Shown here piece by piece: positions 11,665 through 23,700 of a DNA stretch of 64,000 nucleotides. Where the stretch lies: contig NC_080671.1 in NCBI RefSeq assembly GCF_030247195.1, positions 189,265,725 through 189,329,724 of the forward strand. Reading direction: 5' to 3'. The translations under genes and the position numbers were made by a program. Source of the stretch: Topomyia yanbarensis. Taxonomy: Eukaryota; Arthropoda; Insecta; Diptera; Culicidae. A model generated the notes under the pieces. It made no database searches and was not told the origin of the DNA. It saw nothing but the letters and a program-made list of their open reading frames with translations. Numbering within the stretch: the stretch's first letter is position 1; each line of letters starts with the position of its first letter.

Positions 11665-14385
11665 CAGTAATGATTCGATTATATCACGGCGGTGGTCAGC
11701 TATTTTCGTCCGCGTCCCTTATCACCTATTTTTATAAAGTGATTCATCAGCAGTGCTATCTTTGAAAATGAACCACCTTGGTTATGCAACTAATTTTTCC
11801 GGTCTTTTTTAAATGCAAATCATTAAGCAATCTTCATTTCGTTATATTCTGAATTGCACGTATTTTGTCGTATGTAATTTTAAATGTACTTTCATTTGAT
11901 GGCATTGTAAGGGAACACGTATCCGCCGGTTGATGCTAATCGAGCTGACATTTCTTTAGACTGAGCAAACTAAGTTATTTGTTTGTTTAGTGTTTATTTG
12001 ACCAACTAGGTAACGAATCCACTGGGTCTTTAATGCGTGTAGGAAATACGCATGGTCTTGTCTGAGTGTATGACTTTTGAATTATGTTGAGGATGGAGAA
12101 TTGACAATTCGCAAGATCAATTCAAATCCAATTACCAATTTGCGGCAATCATTTCAACATAAAAAACAAATTTTTATAGTCATATATAATGGTTTACTTT
12201 TAGTCCATTAACTCATCAGTTAATTATACTGAGCTGAGAATAAGTACGTACTATTTGGAAACGGGGGGTGTTTGATTCGTGCATCATTAATATCGTTTAG
12301 GAACGCAGCATTTACTCGAACGAGGTGGAAAATTTCAAGTTACGGGATCACAATATGCTTAAGGACGATTTATAAATTCTGCCACGCTATTAGGAGGAAG
12401 AGATATGACTAATTATGACATGAATGGGAGGGAAGCACGTCATGTGCTTTGACGCAATCGGCCGTTTTACGCACGATTGCGCCATGTATATAGGAAATTC
12501 CATGGAACATGAACACTTTTGCAAGTAGCGGCATTAATGTGCTACTACAAAATGAAGGAAAAACTAAAATCATTTGATTCGTATTAGACCAAGGATAAAA
12601 ATAACGTGGTAATATGACAGAGACTTAGTTAGTGTTGGGTAATCTTTGCGTGACATAATTTATGAATGTTCCACAATACCACTTTTAAACTCATTGTTTG
12701 CGGTCCATTTTACATTGTCGACAACACTCCCGACAGCCGGCTGTTCGGAGTTCAAGTTGTTTTCGATGAAAAAATTTCGATAGACGATTACCCAGAGTTT
12801 AAACGCCTAGAACATTTACGTATCCTTCAGTCAATAAACTATTCAAACATCTTATGCACGAAAGTATATTCTCAGTCGCATCGCTTGCTTGAAGCGAATC
12901 CTGACTAACAACCCACCCACTACCCAATCCGTGGTACTTATGGGAGTGTCACTGAGTCGGGGCCTTCCGTTAAGTAAGTACCACATCAACACTTCCTTTC
13001 TCATCCCAAGTTACGGTAAAGATGGTCGTGGCCCGCAATGGTGGCTCTCAGGCGAAATTCTCGCTTGGACTGGATCAATTGTTATTCCCAAACAATGCTC
13101 CTCAAGTAGTCTGGCTGGAAATGAGAGTCATCAGTCTGCAATCTACGAAGTATACCGTGCTTACGCAACGCAACGCAACGCAGTAATGATTCGATTATAT
13201 CACGGTTGTTCTGTATTTTAGCGTGATATATTTGAAGCGTGATATATTCAAAACAAAACAAAAAAATACATTTAAGCATTAACCCATGCATTTCTATAAA
13301 CAAAAAGCCATAAAAGTTAAAGTTAGTCAAAAAGAATTAATCACAGTAGGGTAATGAGCCTATTTTGGACATGCTTCCATTATCACACTACCTATTTGAA
13401 GCCGTTGGTTACAGCAGCGTCTGCCATCTTTGTTCAACGCATTGAGTTAAATGGTATGGCATCAGCGGATATTTTTCCCCACACAACTTCATTTTACGTA
13501 TCCAGTACCTTTTCTTAAAATTGTTGAACTACCCAAAACTAAACTTGAAGGAATCTGGCACGATAAAGTTTTTGCCAAATATCTTGACTATTAAAATCAA
13601 TGTATTCGAAGAGACTACGATTCATTCCTTGTTATATCAACATTCATAAAAATAGTTCCATCTCCAATTCTTGTTGTTATATTTCCAAAAGAAAAGTATT
13701 CACATCAATTCAAGAGAAAATGCATATCTCGGCATACCTACCATATTTTGCGTATTTTGTTTTACTCATTATGTTGTTAGATTTTCCTGCGGATAACTAA
13801 CAATTAAGCGAATAAAAAAGAAGTCGAATTTTTTATCCGGTACGCCAGGCACCCGCTTTAGGATACGGCAAATGAGTTACGAAGAATTTCGAACAAAAAT
13901 TGGAATCGGTCGAAAGATATTTCGACAATAGTGATTACAACAACGTTTTTGGTAAAACATGATTTCGAGATTATTCACGTTTAAAGTTTTTCGCCACGCC
14001 CTCCGCCCACTGAACAGTGCTATAACTTTGCTTTTACTGCTTAGACCTCTATAAAAATTTGAGATACTTTCTTAAGAATTTATACTTTAAGATGAAAGAA
14101 CAAAAAGTTCGACTTCTTGACCGACCTCGTCATACATAAACCCTTAACGAAATAGTCCGAAACCCACTAATAGGCTCATTACCCTACATGTAAATAATCA
14201 AATTCATTGTAAAAATATATCAAAAGTGCCAGGACACAACATTTGGCTTAACTGGATCAAAATGTAGTATGCTTTTTCTATTTTTCAAAAAGCGTGATAT
14301 AATCGAAGCAAAACCGTGATATAATCGAGGGTGATATAAACGAGTATTGATATAAACGCATAGTGATATAATCGAAACATTACTG
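11665..14385. mobile_element. Tc1/mariner-like element nested in element B
   Basis: The left end CAGTAATGATTCGATTATAT and right end ATATAATCGAAACATTACTG are inverted repeats flanked by TA on both sides (11663-11664; 14386-14387), as Tc1/mariner insertions are. Near the right end are tandem GTGATATAATCGA units. A second copy of the left terminus starts at 13181, so the 2.7-kb span may be two overlapping copies or one with an internal duplication. Open frames at 12666-12908 and 12889-13221 are not recognisable transposase. Confidence 0.65.
13346..14187. mobile_element. MITE (GTAGGGTAATGAGCCTATT ends) nested in the mariner-like element
   Basis: The ends GTAGGGTAATGAGCCTATT (13346) and AATAGGCTCATTACCCTAC (14169-14187) are perfect inverted repeats of 19 bp. 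A related MITE is at 38511-39720 (GGGTGATGTGCCTATT). No coding capacity. I could not define a target duplication. Confidence 0.75.
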
Positions 14386-14899
14386 TATCGGACATTTGGC
14401 ATAATTTTGAGAAGTGATCACACTGGAGGTCATTTGCCATTTTTTCAATTACAGGGGAAACACATAATTTAAAACTGTTCGAGAGGGCAGGTAATTCGCC
14501 ATAAATTTAAACCGTGCTACTGCTGAAGGTCTCCGTACACATATTTTTATGTTAAGGAGAACAGTAATTTAGCATAACGGTCGTTTGGCATAGGTATATG
14601 TAGTGATAAAGTTATTCATTACCAGGATGTTTTTTGAGTATATCCTTTCTTGTATATATTATGTATTTTGATTGCATGTTGACAATAACGTTCATCGTTC
14701 GAGGGAAAGTTAGTTATGCAGTTGTTAGCAGCTGACATGTTGATCACATGTTTGAGCATAACGGCAACTACCTAAATATTCAAATGACTTTAAATAAGTT
14801 GGTTTACCAATAGTACTTAAATTGAACTTGAATTAAAATTAATTAGATTATTCTTTACCAATTAATTGAACAACATTTACGACTAGTGCGGCTACGCCA

Positions 14900-15165
14900 C
14901 ATCGCTTCAAGTCGCGTGCTGTCCGACATCGCTGTCGCTCCGTCGGACTTAAACTAATTTATAGCCCCTATGTTGGAGTTATCCGGGCAAACGAGTGGAT
15001 CACAGGTTTGCTTGCGAGGGGCCGCCGCTTCCGACGGCGGATGCGGCCACCTCGTCCAGCGGATCCTCAGCGGCTTTGCGCCGCTTCGGATCCTTGGTCT
15101 CGGTTGTGCGGCAAAGCCACATTGCACTTGCTTCGCCCGAAGTGCTATATGTAAGTTCATTCAAT
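14900..15165. repeat. GC-rich hairpin cluster inside element B
   Basis: A local GC peak with several short palindromes: GTCCGAC...GTCGGAC (14921-14947), AGCGGC-TTTGC-GCCGCT (15069-15085), GCACTT...GAAGTGC (about 15122-15143). Overlapping open frames on both strands (60-70 codons) result from the high GC and lack domains. A module with GCAAACGAGTGGATCACAGG is shared with element A and with 41.6 kb. Confidence 0.5.
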
Positions 15166-15816
15166 AAATCATCGTTTGAGAAACGTGACGAAATCCACAA
15201 ATGATAACACACATTCGTATGCTATGCCAAATGACTTTCAGTGAGATCGCTTAGCAAAACTATGCCAAATGTCCATTATGCCAAATGTCCATTATGTCAA
15301 TTGTCCATTATGCCAAATGTCCGTTATGCCAAATGACCTTCAGTGTAATCAATTCTCAAAATTATGCCAAATGACCATTATGCCAAATAACCATTATGCC
15401 AAATGTCCATTATGCCAAGTGACCATTATGCCAAATAGCCGTTATGCTAATTGTCCATTATGCCAAATGATCTTATGCCAAATGACTTTATGCCAAATGG
15501 CCCGCTCCCAAACGTTAGAGCCCCTCGCGATTTTCCAAGCAACCTACGCCCACGAACTCGCAAACATGATTACACCCCGGTGATAAGGTGAACGTCTAAT
15601 CACACATAAACTTACCAACGCGATCTCAAGCGTCAACATTCAAACTCCCGCGCTCGCGCCATCATGAGTCGGCATCGTCCGGAAGTCTCTATCCTCGGTA
15701 CCAACAGTCTAGGTCCATATTAATTAATAAAAAAAAACAAAATGGAAAAATTAAGAAAAAATAACTCCCATATCCACTAGACAAAACGTTCCATGGCGAC
15801 ATAACGGGAACTCTAG

Positions 15817-18024
15817 CAGGGTTGTTAATGCGATACATTTTTCACGATAATTTATCGACGTTACTCGTTAACGATAATGTATCGTCATCGGAAATTCCGT
15901 TAACGATAACGTATCGTCGCCTTCATCGCCATCGTCGATAATTGTATCGTCGCTTTCATCGTCATCGTCGGTTCATCGGTTATCGCGATACATTTTGCGT
16001 TACTTTCTAGTTTATTGGAGTTGAAGTTGATGCGGTTAACTTTCAATTGTTTAGAAATAAATACCTATTGAAGGACATGTTGTTGGCAGTTGAAAATCAA
16101 TAGTTTTGGACATTTTCTATGCACAGCGGGGTCTGACGATGCGTCAAAATGAAATTATTTCAACTTTTCGGGAAAATGTATTATGTTGAAGGGAAAGTTG
16201 TTGGCAATTGAAAATCAATAATTTTGGACATTTCAATACGCAGAAGGGTCCGATGATGAGTCAAAATTGAATTTTTTCAACTTTTCGAGTAAGTTGGTGC
16301 ACAGAAGAGTCCCAGGTGCACAGTGTTTCCAAGCGGCAAAAAGGTGATCAAAATTGTTTTGACCATGAAGAAAACAAATTTTGAGCTATTGTGCGATTAG
16401 TAATTTTTAGCACGCAAAAACATATATTGAAAAAACTACTAAACCACTATTATTAGGCCATTCACAAATTACACTACACATTTAAGTCGTGTGGTGATTA
16501 ACAGATTTTATTATAATTTTGATTTAAACCAGAAGAGTTCGGATTTTGAAAAGGAGAATATACATATTTCCAATGTTTGATTTCCTTTTCTAGTTAAGAA
16601 GCTTTTAGCCCCCTCCTCCGTTTCTTCGCTCCACTATGTAGCAAGATGCTTCATGCTTCCTTCTTTTACCCTTAAATTTGTAGTGTAATCTATGTACTGC
16701 CTCAGAATAGAGTTTTATTCGTTTTTTGAATACAGTGAAGACCCGTTTTTATCAGCCCCTTGGCGAATTATAGGCTGATAAAACGATGGCATTGACGAAA
16801 TCGGCACATATTTTTGCTGGTTCTGAAGAGACGAAGTCGAAACGCAAACACCTGGACTAACATATTTTTTTTCTTTCTTTTTAATAAACCGGAGCAGTTA
16901 AAATATTCCATGCGGCTTCCATACCAAAATATTGCTTTTTGGGCACTAAAACATTCGATAACTTCTAAGTTGTAAGAGATACAAATAAACTTACATTATA
17001 AAAATTCTGTATTTTCTTATGCTGAGCAACATCTTGGAACATTTTGAAATTCTACAAAATTACCAGGAAAAGTATTTTGAAAAAAAAACAATTTTCAGGG
17101 GTATATCAAAAAAATCTCCACAAATGTAAATTAAAATCGACAGATAGACACATAGTCTCTTCAGCGAAGTTAATACTTAAGATATTCTCAACAACTTTGC
17201 CAAAGAAAGTTTTTTTTTATTTTCATAAACATAAGCAAAAACTTTCTTCTCAGCTTTAGAGGAATTAATCACCCAACTAATACTTTTTAAATGCAAAAAA
17301 TATAAATAAACTTTGCTGAAGACACTATAACTAAAAATGTTTTTCGTGGTTCAAAGAATTTCTTTCACCTTTTTGCCAATTTGGATCCTGGTGTGAATTG
17401 AAAATGTCTAAAACTATCGATTTCCCTTGAATATAAAAAGTTCGCGAAAAGTTAAAAAAAAATCTATTTTGATGCACCGACGGTACATTGAAAATGCCCA
17501 AAACTATTGATTTTCACTTACCAATAACTTCTTCAATATAACAAACTTTCCTCAATAGTTGAAAAAATCCATTTTGACACATCGTCGAACCCCCTGTGTA
17601 TTGAAAATGTCCAAAACTATTGATTGTCAACTGCCAATAACTTTCCCTTCATTATAAAACTCTCCCGAAAAGTTGACAAAAAACTCCATTTTGACATATC
17701 GTCGGACCCCCCCCCCCCCCCCCCCTGTGCATAGAAAATTTCCAAAACTATTGATTTTCAACTGCCAACAACGTGTCCTTCAATAGTTATTTAATTCTAA
17801 ACAATTGAAAGTTAACCGCATCAACTTCAACCCCAATAAACGGGAAAGTAACGCAAAATGTATCGCGATAACCGATGAACTGACGATGACGATGAAAACG
17901 ACGATACAATTATCGACGATGACGATGAAGGCGACGATACATTATCGTTAACGGAGTTTCCGATGACGTTGACGGGTGGTTAACGTTATCGACGATGACG
18001 ATTAATTATCGATTAACAACCCTG
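15817..18024. mobile_element. 2.2-kb non-autonomous hAT element
   Basis: The termini are CAGGGTTGTTAAT and ATTAACAACCCTG, flanked by the exact 8-bp duplication AACTCTAG (15809-15816; 18025-18032). The paralogous unit at about 18470 reads GGAACTCTAGTGATATGG without insertion, which proves the borders. Arms are long inverted repeats of about 500 bp or more: a CGATGACGATGAAGGCGA-like part, then roughly 110-bp units containing AAAACTATTGATTTTCAACT. A run of about 20 C lies at 17707-17726. No transposase; the open frame at 17044-17259 is not recognisable. 8-bp duplication and CAGGG ends are typical of hAT. Confidence 0.88.
16733..16800. repeat. 'CAGTGAAGACCCG' MITE end inside the hAT element
   Basis: TA then CAGTGAAGACCCGTTTTTAT followed by CAGCCCC and GGCTGATAAAACG, the terminus also seen at 3924-4545 and 45421-46049. 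The other end within the hAT element was not identified, so this may be a solo fragment. Confidence 0.5.
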
Positions 18025-19169
18025 AACTCTAGTGATATGGGGTAACTCACTCCCTATCAGAATGTGATCCGTACACCGAAAACTAAATGAATGACGGTCC
18101 GCGAATATGTTAATGGCCGCAGGGTTTCAAAATCGAATTTAACAAGCGAAGTCACATACACGCGAGCACACGCGACAAACACGTCGACATACGAACGCTT
18201 AAGCCCTTCGCGATCATCCACACATACCTATGCCCGCGATCGCGCATACTTGATAACACTTCGGTAATTATGTGAACGTTTTAGTACATACGAAGTTACA
18301 AACGCGGTCTCAAACGCGAACCTGCAAACGCGCGAGATCATGAATCGGTCACGTCCGGAAATCTTTGCTCTTCATTCTACCAACATAGGTCCATACATCC
18401 AGTTGGACTAATCAAAAAATAATGCTCATATCCACTAGACCACACGTTCTACTGCGACATGACTCGGAACTCTAGTGATATGGAAGAACCCACTTCTAGA
18501 ATCTGATCCGTTGACGAAAAAATAAGTATCAGATTCACGGTCCGCGCGCGATCCTTCTAGAACACACGCGAATATGCGAAAGGCACACGGTTTTAAAATA
18601 GAATTTATGCACGAAGTAACATACACGTTAGCAGACGCGACATACAAACGCACATGTGATCGAGCACGTTAACGGACAAATGCTCGAGCCCCTCGTGATG
18701 ATACACACGATCGCGAAGTCTCTACGCCCGCACATACCTGAACTGTACCGGTCTACACGACCCGCTTCAATTAGCCTAAAGCAGTGTTTTAGTGGAAGCC
18801 ATCGCGTCTGCAATTGTAGTATGTGATTTTGACGGGGAGCCCTTCCGAGAACCTAGCTCTACAGCTCCAGTAGGACAACCCTCGAAAAAAAAAATCACTA
18901 AGGTTCATAAGCTTTTTCTACGATAAATGACGCTAAAACGAAGGATATTTGAAAAAATCATACTCGCACTAGTTAGTAGAACACGGATTCGCTTGTATTA
19001 GAATTGACCAACTTGGAAACCCTGTTATCCATGATTAGGTGAGATAATACACGATTCTGTCTTGACACTATAATTAAGAAATTATATTACAACAATTAGT
19101 CTTGCTCCCTCGTATATTAAAAAGACTAGACCCGCTTATGGCAATTAATAACAAGCAATAGTACAGAAA

Positions 19170-19839
19170 TAAGGAAATGGTTTCAGTAGTCCTTGAAAGC
19201 ACTCGTTCCACGCACCGGTGTTATGTTCTACCCCGTCTACCCGTTGAAAAGAAGCATGAATCAAACATATGGGTCAGCGATAAAACGCTTATCAGTTCTA
19301 CCATAAATAGACTCTTCGGTCTCAATCTATCGTGGTGTGTGCTTCATTTGATTACCGTATTGCAAGGAATCAGATTAGTGCAAGTTAGGTGTGTACGTAC
19401 ATACTCGTGTACGGGTGCATCTAGCGCGTATGCATTGGTGAGACCCTTGGCGATAAATAGTCCGTTTTGTAGTTATTTTTTATCCTTTGCCATTACGATG
19501 CACCGCCGGTAATCGTTCAGTTGTACCTGCTCCAGTGAGTTTGAACAAAGGAAGACAAAACGCCGGAGTGCGTTTTGTGAGTTATGAGCAAACCTACCTT
19601 ACCTCATCTTCCTACACCGTTGCACTGCGTGTGAGAATACATGGAAAAACAAAAATCTTGCGCGTGTGAAGCATATGATTTTTGTTGTCTGCTAGCGAGG
19701 CTGAATGGTATCATCATCAACATCATCATGATGAACAACAACCCGCGCAGTCAGCGGAGGTGATTGACGTCTTAGAAGTTGGCAAGCCGGCTAGCCGTGT
19801 GAACTTCTTACAGGAAATAGTATCGAACGACAATTAACG
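19170..19839 (+). promoter_or_regulatory. probable promoter and untranslated first exon of Atg17
   Basis: This GC-richer stretch between repeats ends in a good donor (AACG|gtgagt, at 19840) that can splice to the acceptor at 20152. It holds no convincing protein. A TCAGTTG initiator-like heptamer at 19517-19523 is one possible start site among several TCAGT matches. The role is inferred from position, composition and splice site. Confidence 0.4.
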
Positions 19840-20152
19840 GTGAGTCTGGAGTTTTGTTCGTGGAATGGAGACTATACGTGTCTCTATTTACTTGAAGGTA
19901 AAGCTGATAAACGTGATATCCTATGTCCGGTATTGTTCAGTTTTAATTGGGCCGGGATGTTTTGAAATCATGCTTCTTCGCTATACGTTGTACAGAAGCG
20001 GATCGTTCGATGTTATTATGGGTCTATTTGTTGGAAATAGTTCGGTGGCTATGCATATTGATTTTGGTATTAAGACAAAGTACAACATTGTACTTTGCAC
20101 TATATGACAGCTACTACAGTAGTGAGTAATGTAGTTTGTTTCTTTTTTACAG

Positions 20153-20760
20153 GTACCAAAAAAGCACCAATATATGTAGGGGACGAAAACTGCAAATATA
20201 CAAACACATTCGTGTGCTTCTCCATGGCTGCTTTGTACAGATAGTGATAATGTACAGCCTATAGCAGCAGAAAGTGAGAGGTAGAAAATTTAGGGATTAC
20301 CGCCGACAACAAAAATAGAAAGAGGAATAGATACAGGCAGTTTCGTCGTTCCCCTTTTCTTCACCGCTACCATTACTCACTAGTGCTATTCACCGGATGG
20401 AAGATAAGTGGTCATCGCGTTTTAACCTCATTCTACATTAAGGCCTCAAGAGGTGGCCCAGTGGCATCCTGTCTAGCTACAACGTCTTGTAGAAATAAAT
20501 GCACGCGACTGTATTCTATCTGGGAACGGCGTAACAACAACTTCAACGAGCACCATCTGCGTGAAACCATCGCGTTGCAAACGCCTTCAATGCCTCAAAA
20601 CGTTTCGTGGTAGTTTCTGTTAGTTGAAGGCCTATTGACCGAATCGTGTCATCTTTCGGAACTGTAACGAAAGACAAAACTGAACTGCAAAGATGTTGTA
20701 CGTTTTTCATGTCGATATTGGACGGATGCTGACGTTTGAGATGAGCAAAGCACTTGAGAA
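20153..20760 (+). CDS. Atg17: Atg17 exon with start codon (5' UTR 20153-20692, coding 20693-20760)
   Basis: A strong pyrimidine tract and AG at 20151-20152 open this exon, and a gtaagt donor follows 20760. The start ATG at 20693 begins MLYVFHVDIGRMLTFEMSKALE, the first strand and helix of the ubiquitin-like domain. About 540 nt of leader precede it in the exon. The exon ends in phase 2 (AA) and joins the next exon to give an Asn codon. The leader's start is inferred from the splice acceptor only; transcription could also begin inside it. Confidence 0.85.
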
Positions 20761-23700
20761 GTAAGTCGTATTATTAAGATAGTTTATTAAAAAGTGAAAC
20801 TATCTTTTTTGTATCCTCCAGTGTCCGTTCGCTAAAGGAAACCATTGATCGACATCATGGTATACCGAGTAGCAGTATTGTGCTGCTCGTTAGTGGCGGT
20901 GAGATGTTGCTGGACAACAACCGAGTGTGCAACTATACGGCCGGGACGGACACTAATCCGATCTACATGTTCAGTACGAGTTTGCTGGATGCTAAGAATC
21001 AGCCACAACCGTGGCCTAGTATAGAGGCTGGTAAGTTACGTGTCACTTGTAGGAAAGTAGAAAAAATGGTGATGGGTATTCAACATTTCAATAGGTACGT
21101 AGAGGATGATGACGCAGGATATGCACTCATCTTTTAAACATCTAAAATGATGTTATAGCCAAACTCTTGTTTTATGAATATATGTATCATTTGTATACTA
21201 GAGCTTCAAACTCGGGAATTTATTTCCCGGAAATTCCGGGATTTTGCTATTCCTGGGATACCTGAATCCCATTATTTTTACTACTTTTCGGAACTCGGGA
21301 AAAGAATGACGCTATAATAATCGAAAGAGAAAGTAAACACAGAGAGACACTCATTTGCATTATGTCCTTTTCACATGTTTATCGAGAACTGGTTCAAGGA
21401 TTAATTATTTTTTTATTTCGAAACTGTGAGCAAATGTAACAATCTAGATGATAAGTTAGAGCTGTTTCAAGACCATTCAGCTTCGAGTATAGAGTTCCAT
21501 ATGATAAAAATGATGAAGCATCACTTCACAATATGGTTTATTTCAACATATCAAGTTTTCATCTACGGTTTTTAAAAAGATTCATAATGTAATAGTAATT
21601 CAATGAGAAACAACTTATTATATGGCTAGTGGCGTCGACAAATAGTAGAACATTATTTGATTTACACAATGTGGAAAATAAATGAAAACAATTATATGTT
21701 GTCGATTCGATCATTGTTTGTTTGTACTACCATATGATTTTTGGAGATCTCTTCTCTCAGCTCTAGAGCTAAAATTGTTTCGGACAATGCTAACTGAAAT
21801 CGGGTGTGAATGAGTCGTGGATCCGGCTTACTACTTACATTTGGCCTGATATTACGCTGTTATTTACGAAATAGTTGAAATATGCCAATATAATATATTT
21901 ATAAATTGAATTTTGTTATTGACGGGACTTACGTAGTATGTGGATTGGAGCGCGACAAAAATTAGATTCCAGTTCCGAACAACTTTTTAGGTACCATTTG
22001 GATCCTAGAACAACTGTGCAAATTCTTAGCCCGATCCCTGAAACTATATTTTTGCGCCCACTGTTTAAAGCTGGGATTTTGCACGGAAAAATTAACTTTC
22101 AAAAAATAATTCCTCCAGGAGTCGCCCATTATTTCCTAAAAATAAATCGTTATTTGGCTTTTATAGAAAATTTAACAAAGAAACAAAGTCTCGAAAACCA
22201 CGAAACGATCTGACGCTTGAGCAAAAAGTTATTAAGCAAAAACTAATTGATGCTCTGACGATTGATAAAATATTCATTTTTTCTAGCACCACAGTTGTTG
22301 GTTTTCCAATTATACGAAATTTTGTTTTGATCTTCTCTTAATGTGTCCAAATCATTTATCTACACTGTTTGGCCACTCCGCAAGAATGTTGAGGGATAAA
22401 TTGAGGCTTCTTTTGTACATAATACGAGAAAGTTAAAAAAATTGTATATAAGTGATGCTGTGAAAAGTAAAATTTTCATCAATATTCAGGGCATTAATCG
22501 GTTTTTGCTTAATAACTTTTTCCACAAGCATCAAAACGTTTCGCGGTCTTCTAGACTTTGTTTTCTAGACAAATTTTTTATTAAAATCAGACATCTATTT
22601 ATTTTTAGTAGGTAACGGGCGACTCTTGGAAGAATTATTTTGCAAAAGATGATTTCCCCATACAAAATCCCATGTAAACATTAAGCAGTGGGCGCAAAAA
22701 TATAGTTTCACCGATCAAGCTAAAAATTTGCAGTGTTGTTCTAGGAGCTAAATAAGACCTAAAAAGTTACTCGGAGCAAAATTTTATTTTTTCATTTAAC
22801 CATGTCCCACTCTAATGTGGATACGTCCAGTTAAGTGTTATTTTCAAGTTCAGTAAGCAGTATTTACAACATTCCATATGTGATAAAACTGCATACAGTC
22901 GACATCCTACTTCGGAATACACCACAGTTTTTCTTTCAAAAAATATATTACATGGCCGAGTCTTCTGTACCGGTAAATTACATTAAGGTTAATTAATTCG
23001 TGATCCTCGTGTCCTTTGCAGTAGGAATAAAAAGAGCAGTTCTTCGTTATTGATTATACGTTATTACCTTTATGCACTCGTTTATTGTGAGGTTTCGCAT
23101 GTTTTTCAATCCAAATGTACCACTAATCTGGTTTGTTTGCAAACAATCCCAATTGCTTTTCCCTTGTTCTAATATGGTTCACATCCACCCGAAAGTCATT
23201 TACCCGAATGTCGTTTGCCCGAAAGCTATTTACCCGAATGGACCATTCACCCAAATGTCATTAACCAGAATGGACCATTTACCCGAACGTCATAAACCTG
23301 AATAGACCACTTGCCCGAATACCATTAGTCCGAATACCGCATTTACTCAAACATAATATAAAATCAAATCCATGCTGCTTATAAGACCATTTACTATTGT
23401 TTAAATTCCAACAAAAGGAAAAGAAAATATAAATACTGGTGTCCAACAAGCTAGCATGGTTCGGTAGGCATTTTATCAGCTTTTGTTGCTTTGGTTAGTT
23501 CATAAAATATCGGATAGTGAATCTATTTTTCGGGGTTTTGCAATCGAAGAATTGCATATCGCATCGTGTTGCTCATATCAGTGCCATTAAAAATCAAACA
23601 TCACCATGCACCCATCATCATCATGCTCTATACCAATACCGCCATTGTGAGTTCGGAAACTACGTAGAATAAGAAAATTATTAGCGACATCATCATCGTC

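Larger units (their letters stand above)
11443..15509. mobile_element. foldback element B (4.07 kb) with TTTGGCATAA minisatellite arms
   Basis: Flanks repeat AAACGTT (11436-11442; 15510-15516), 7-8 bp depending on a shared C. Arms are inverted arrays of TCATTTGGCATAACGG-like units, with the spacer TTTTGAGAATTGATCACA, on the left (11455-11664 continuing at 14386-14590) and their complement on the right (15265-15500). Related array units at about 18220 and 18640 show the site without the insert. No transposase is seen. A Tc1/mariner-like element sits inside the left arm. Confidence 0.8.
11130..18760. repeat. three-unit tandem array split by two transposons
   Basis: Unit 1 is 11134-11442 plus 15510-15578; unit 2 is about 15579-15816 plus 18033-18255; unit 3 is about 18256-18760. 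Shared landmarks in order: GTGAACGT, AACGCGGT.TCAA, CGTCCGGAA, AGGTCCAT, CACTAGAC, CGGAACTCTAG, GATCCGT, CACGGTCCGCG, ACAAACGTT/AACGC, GAGCCCCTCG. Units are about 380-500 bp. Foldback element B interrupts unit 1 and a hAT element interrupts unit 2. Function unknown; non-coding. Confidence 0.75.

Noticed and set aside
12666..13221. transposase of the mariner-like element
   Set aside because: Neither frame shows a DDE/D signature or helix-turn-helix that I can recognise, and the pieces overlap in different frames.
14954..15212. small proteins encoded in the GC-rich patch
   Set aside because: Four overlapping frames on both strands are open because of high GC and palindromes; none has a domain or clear start context.
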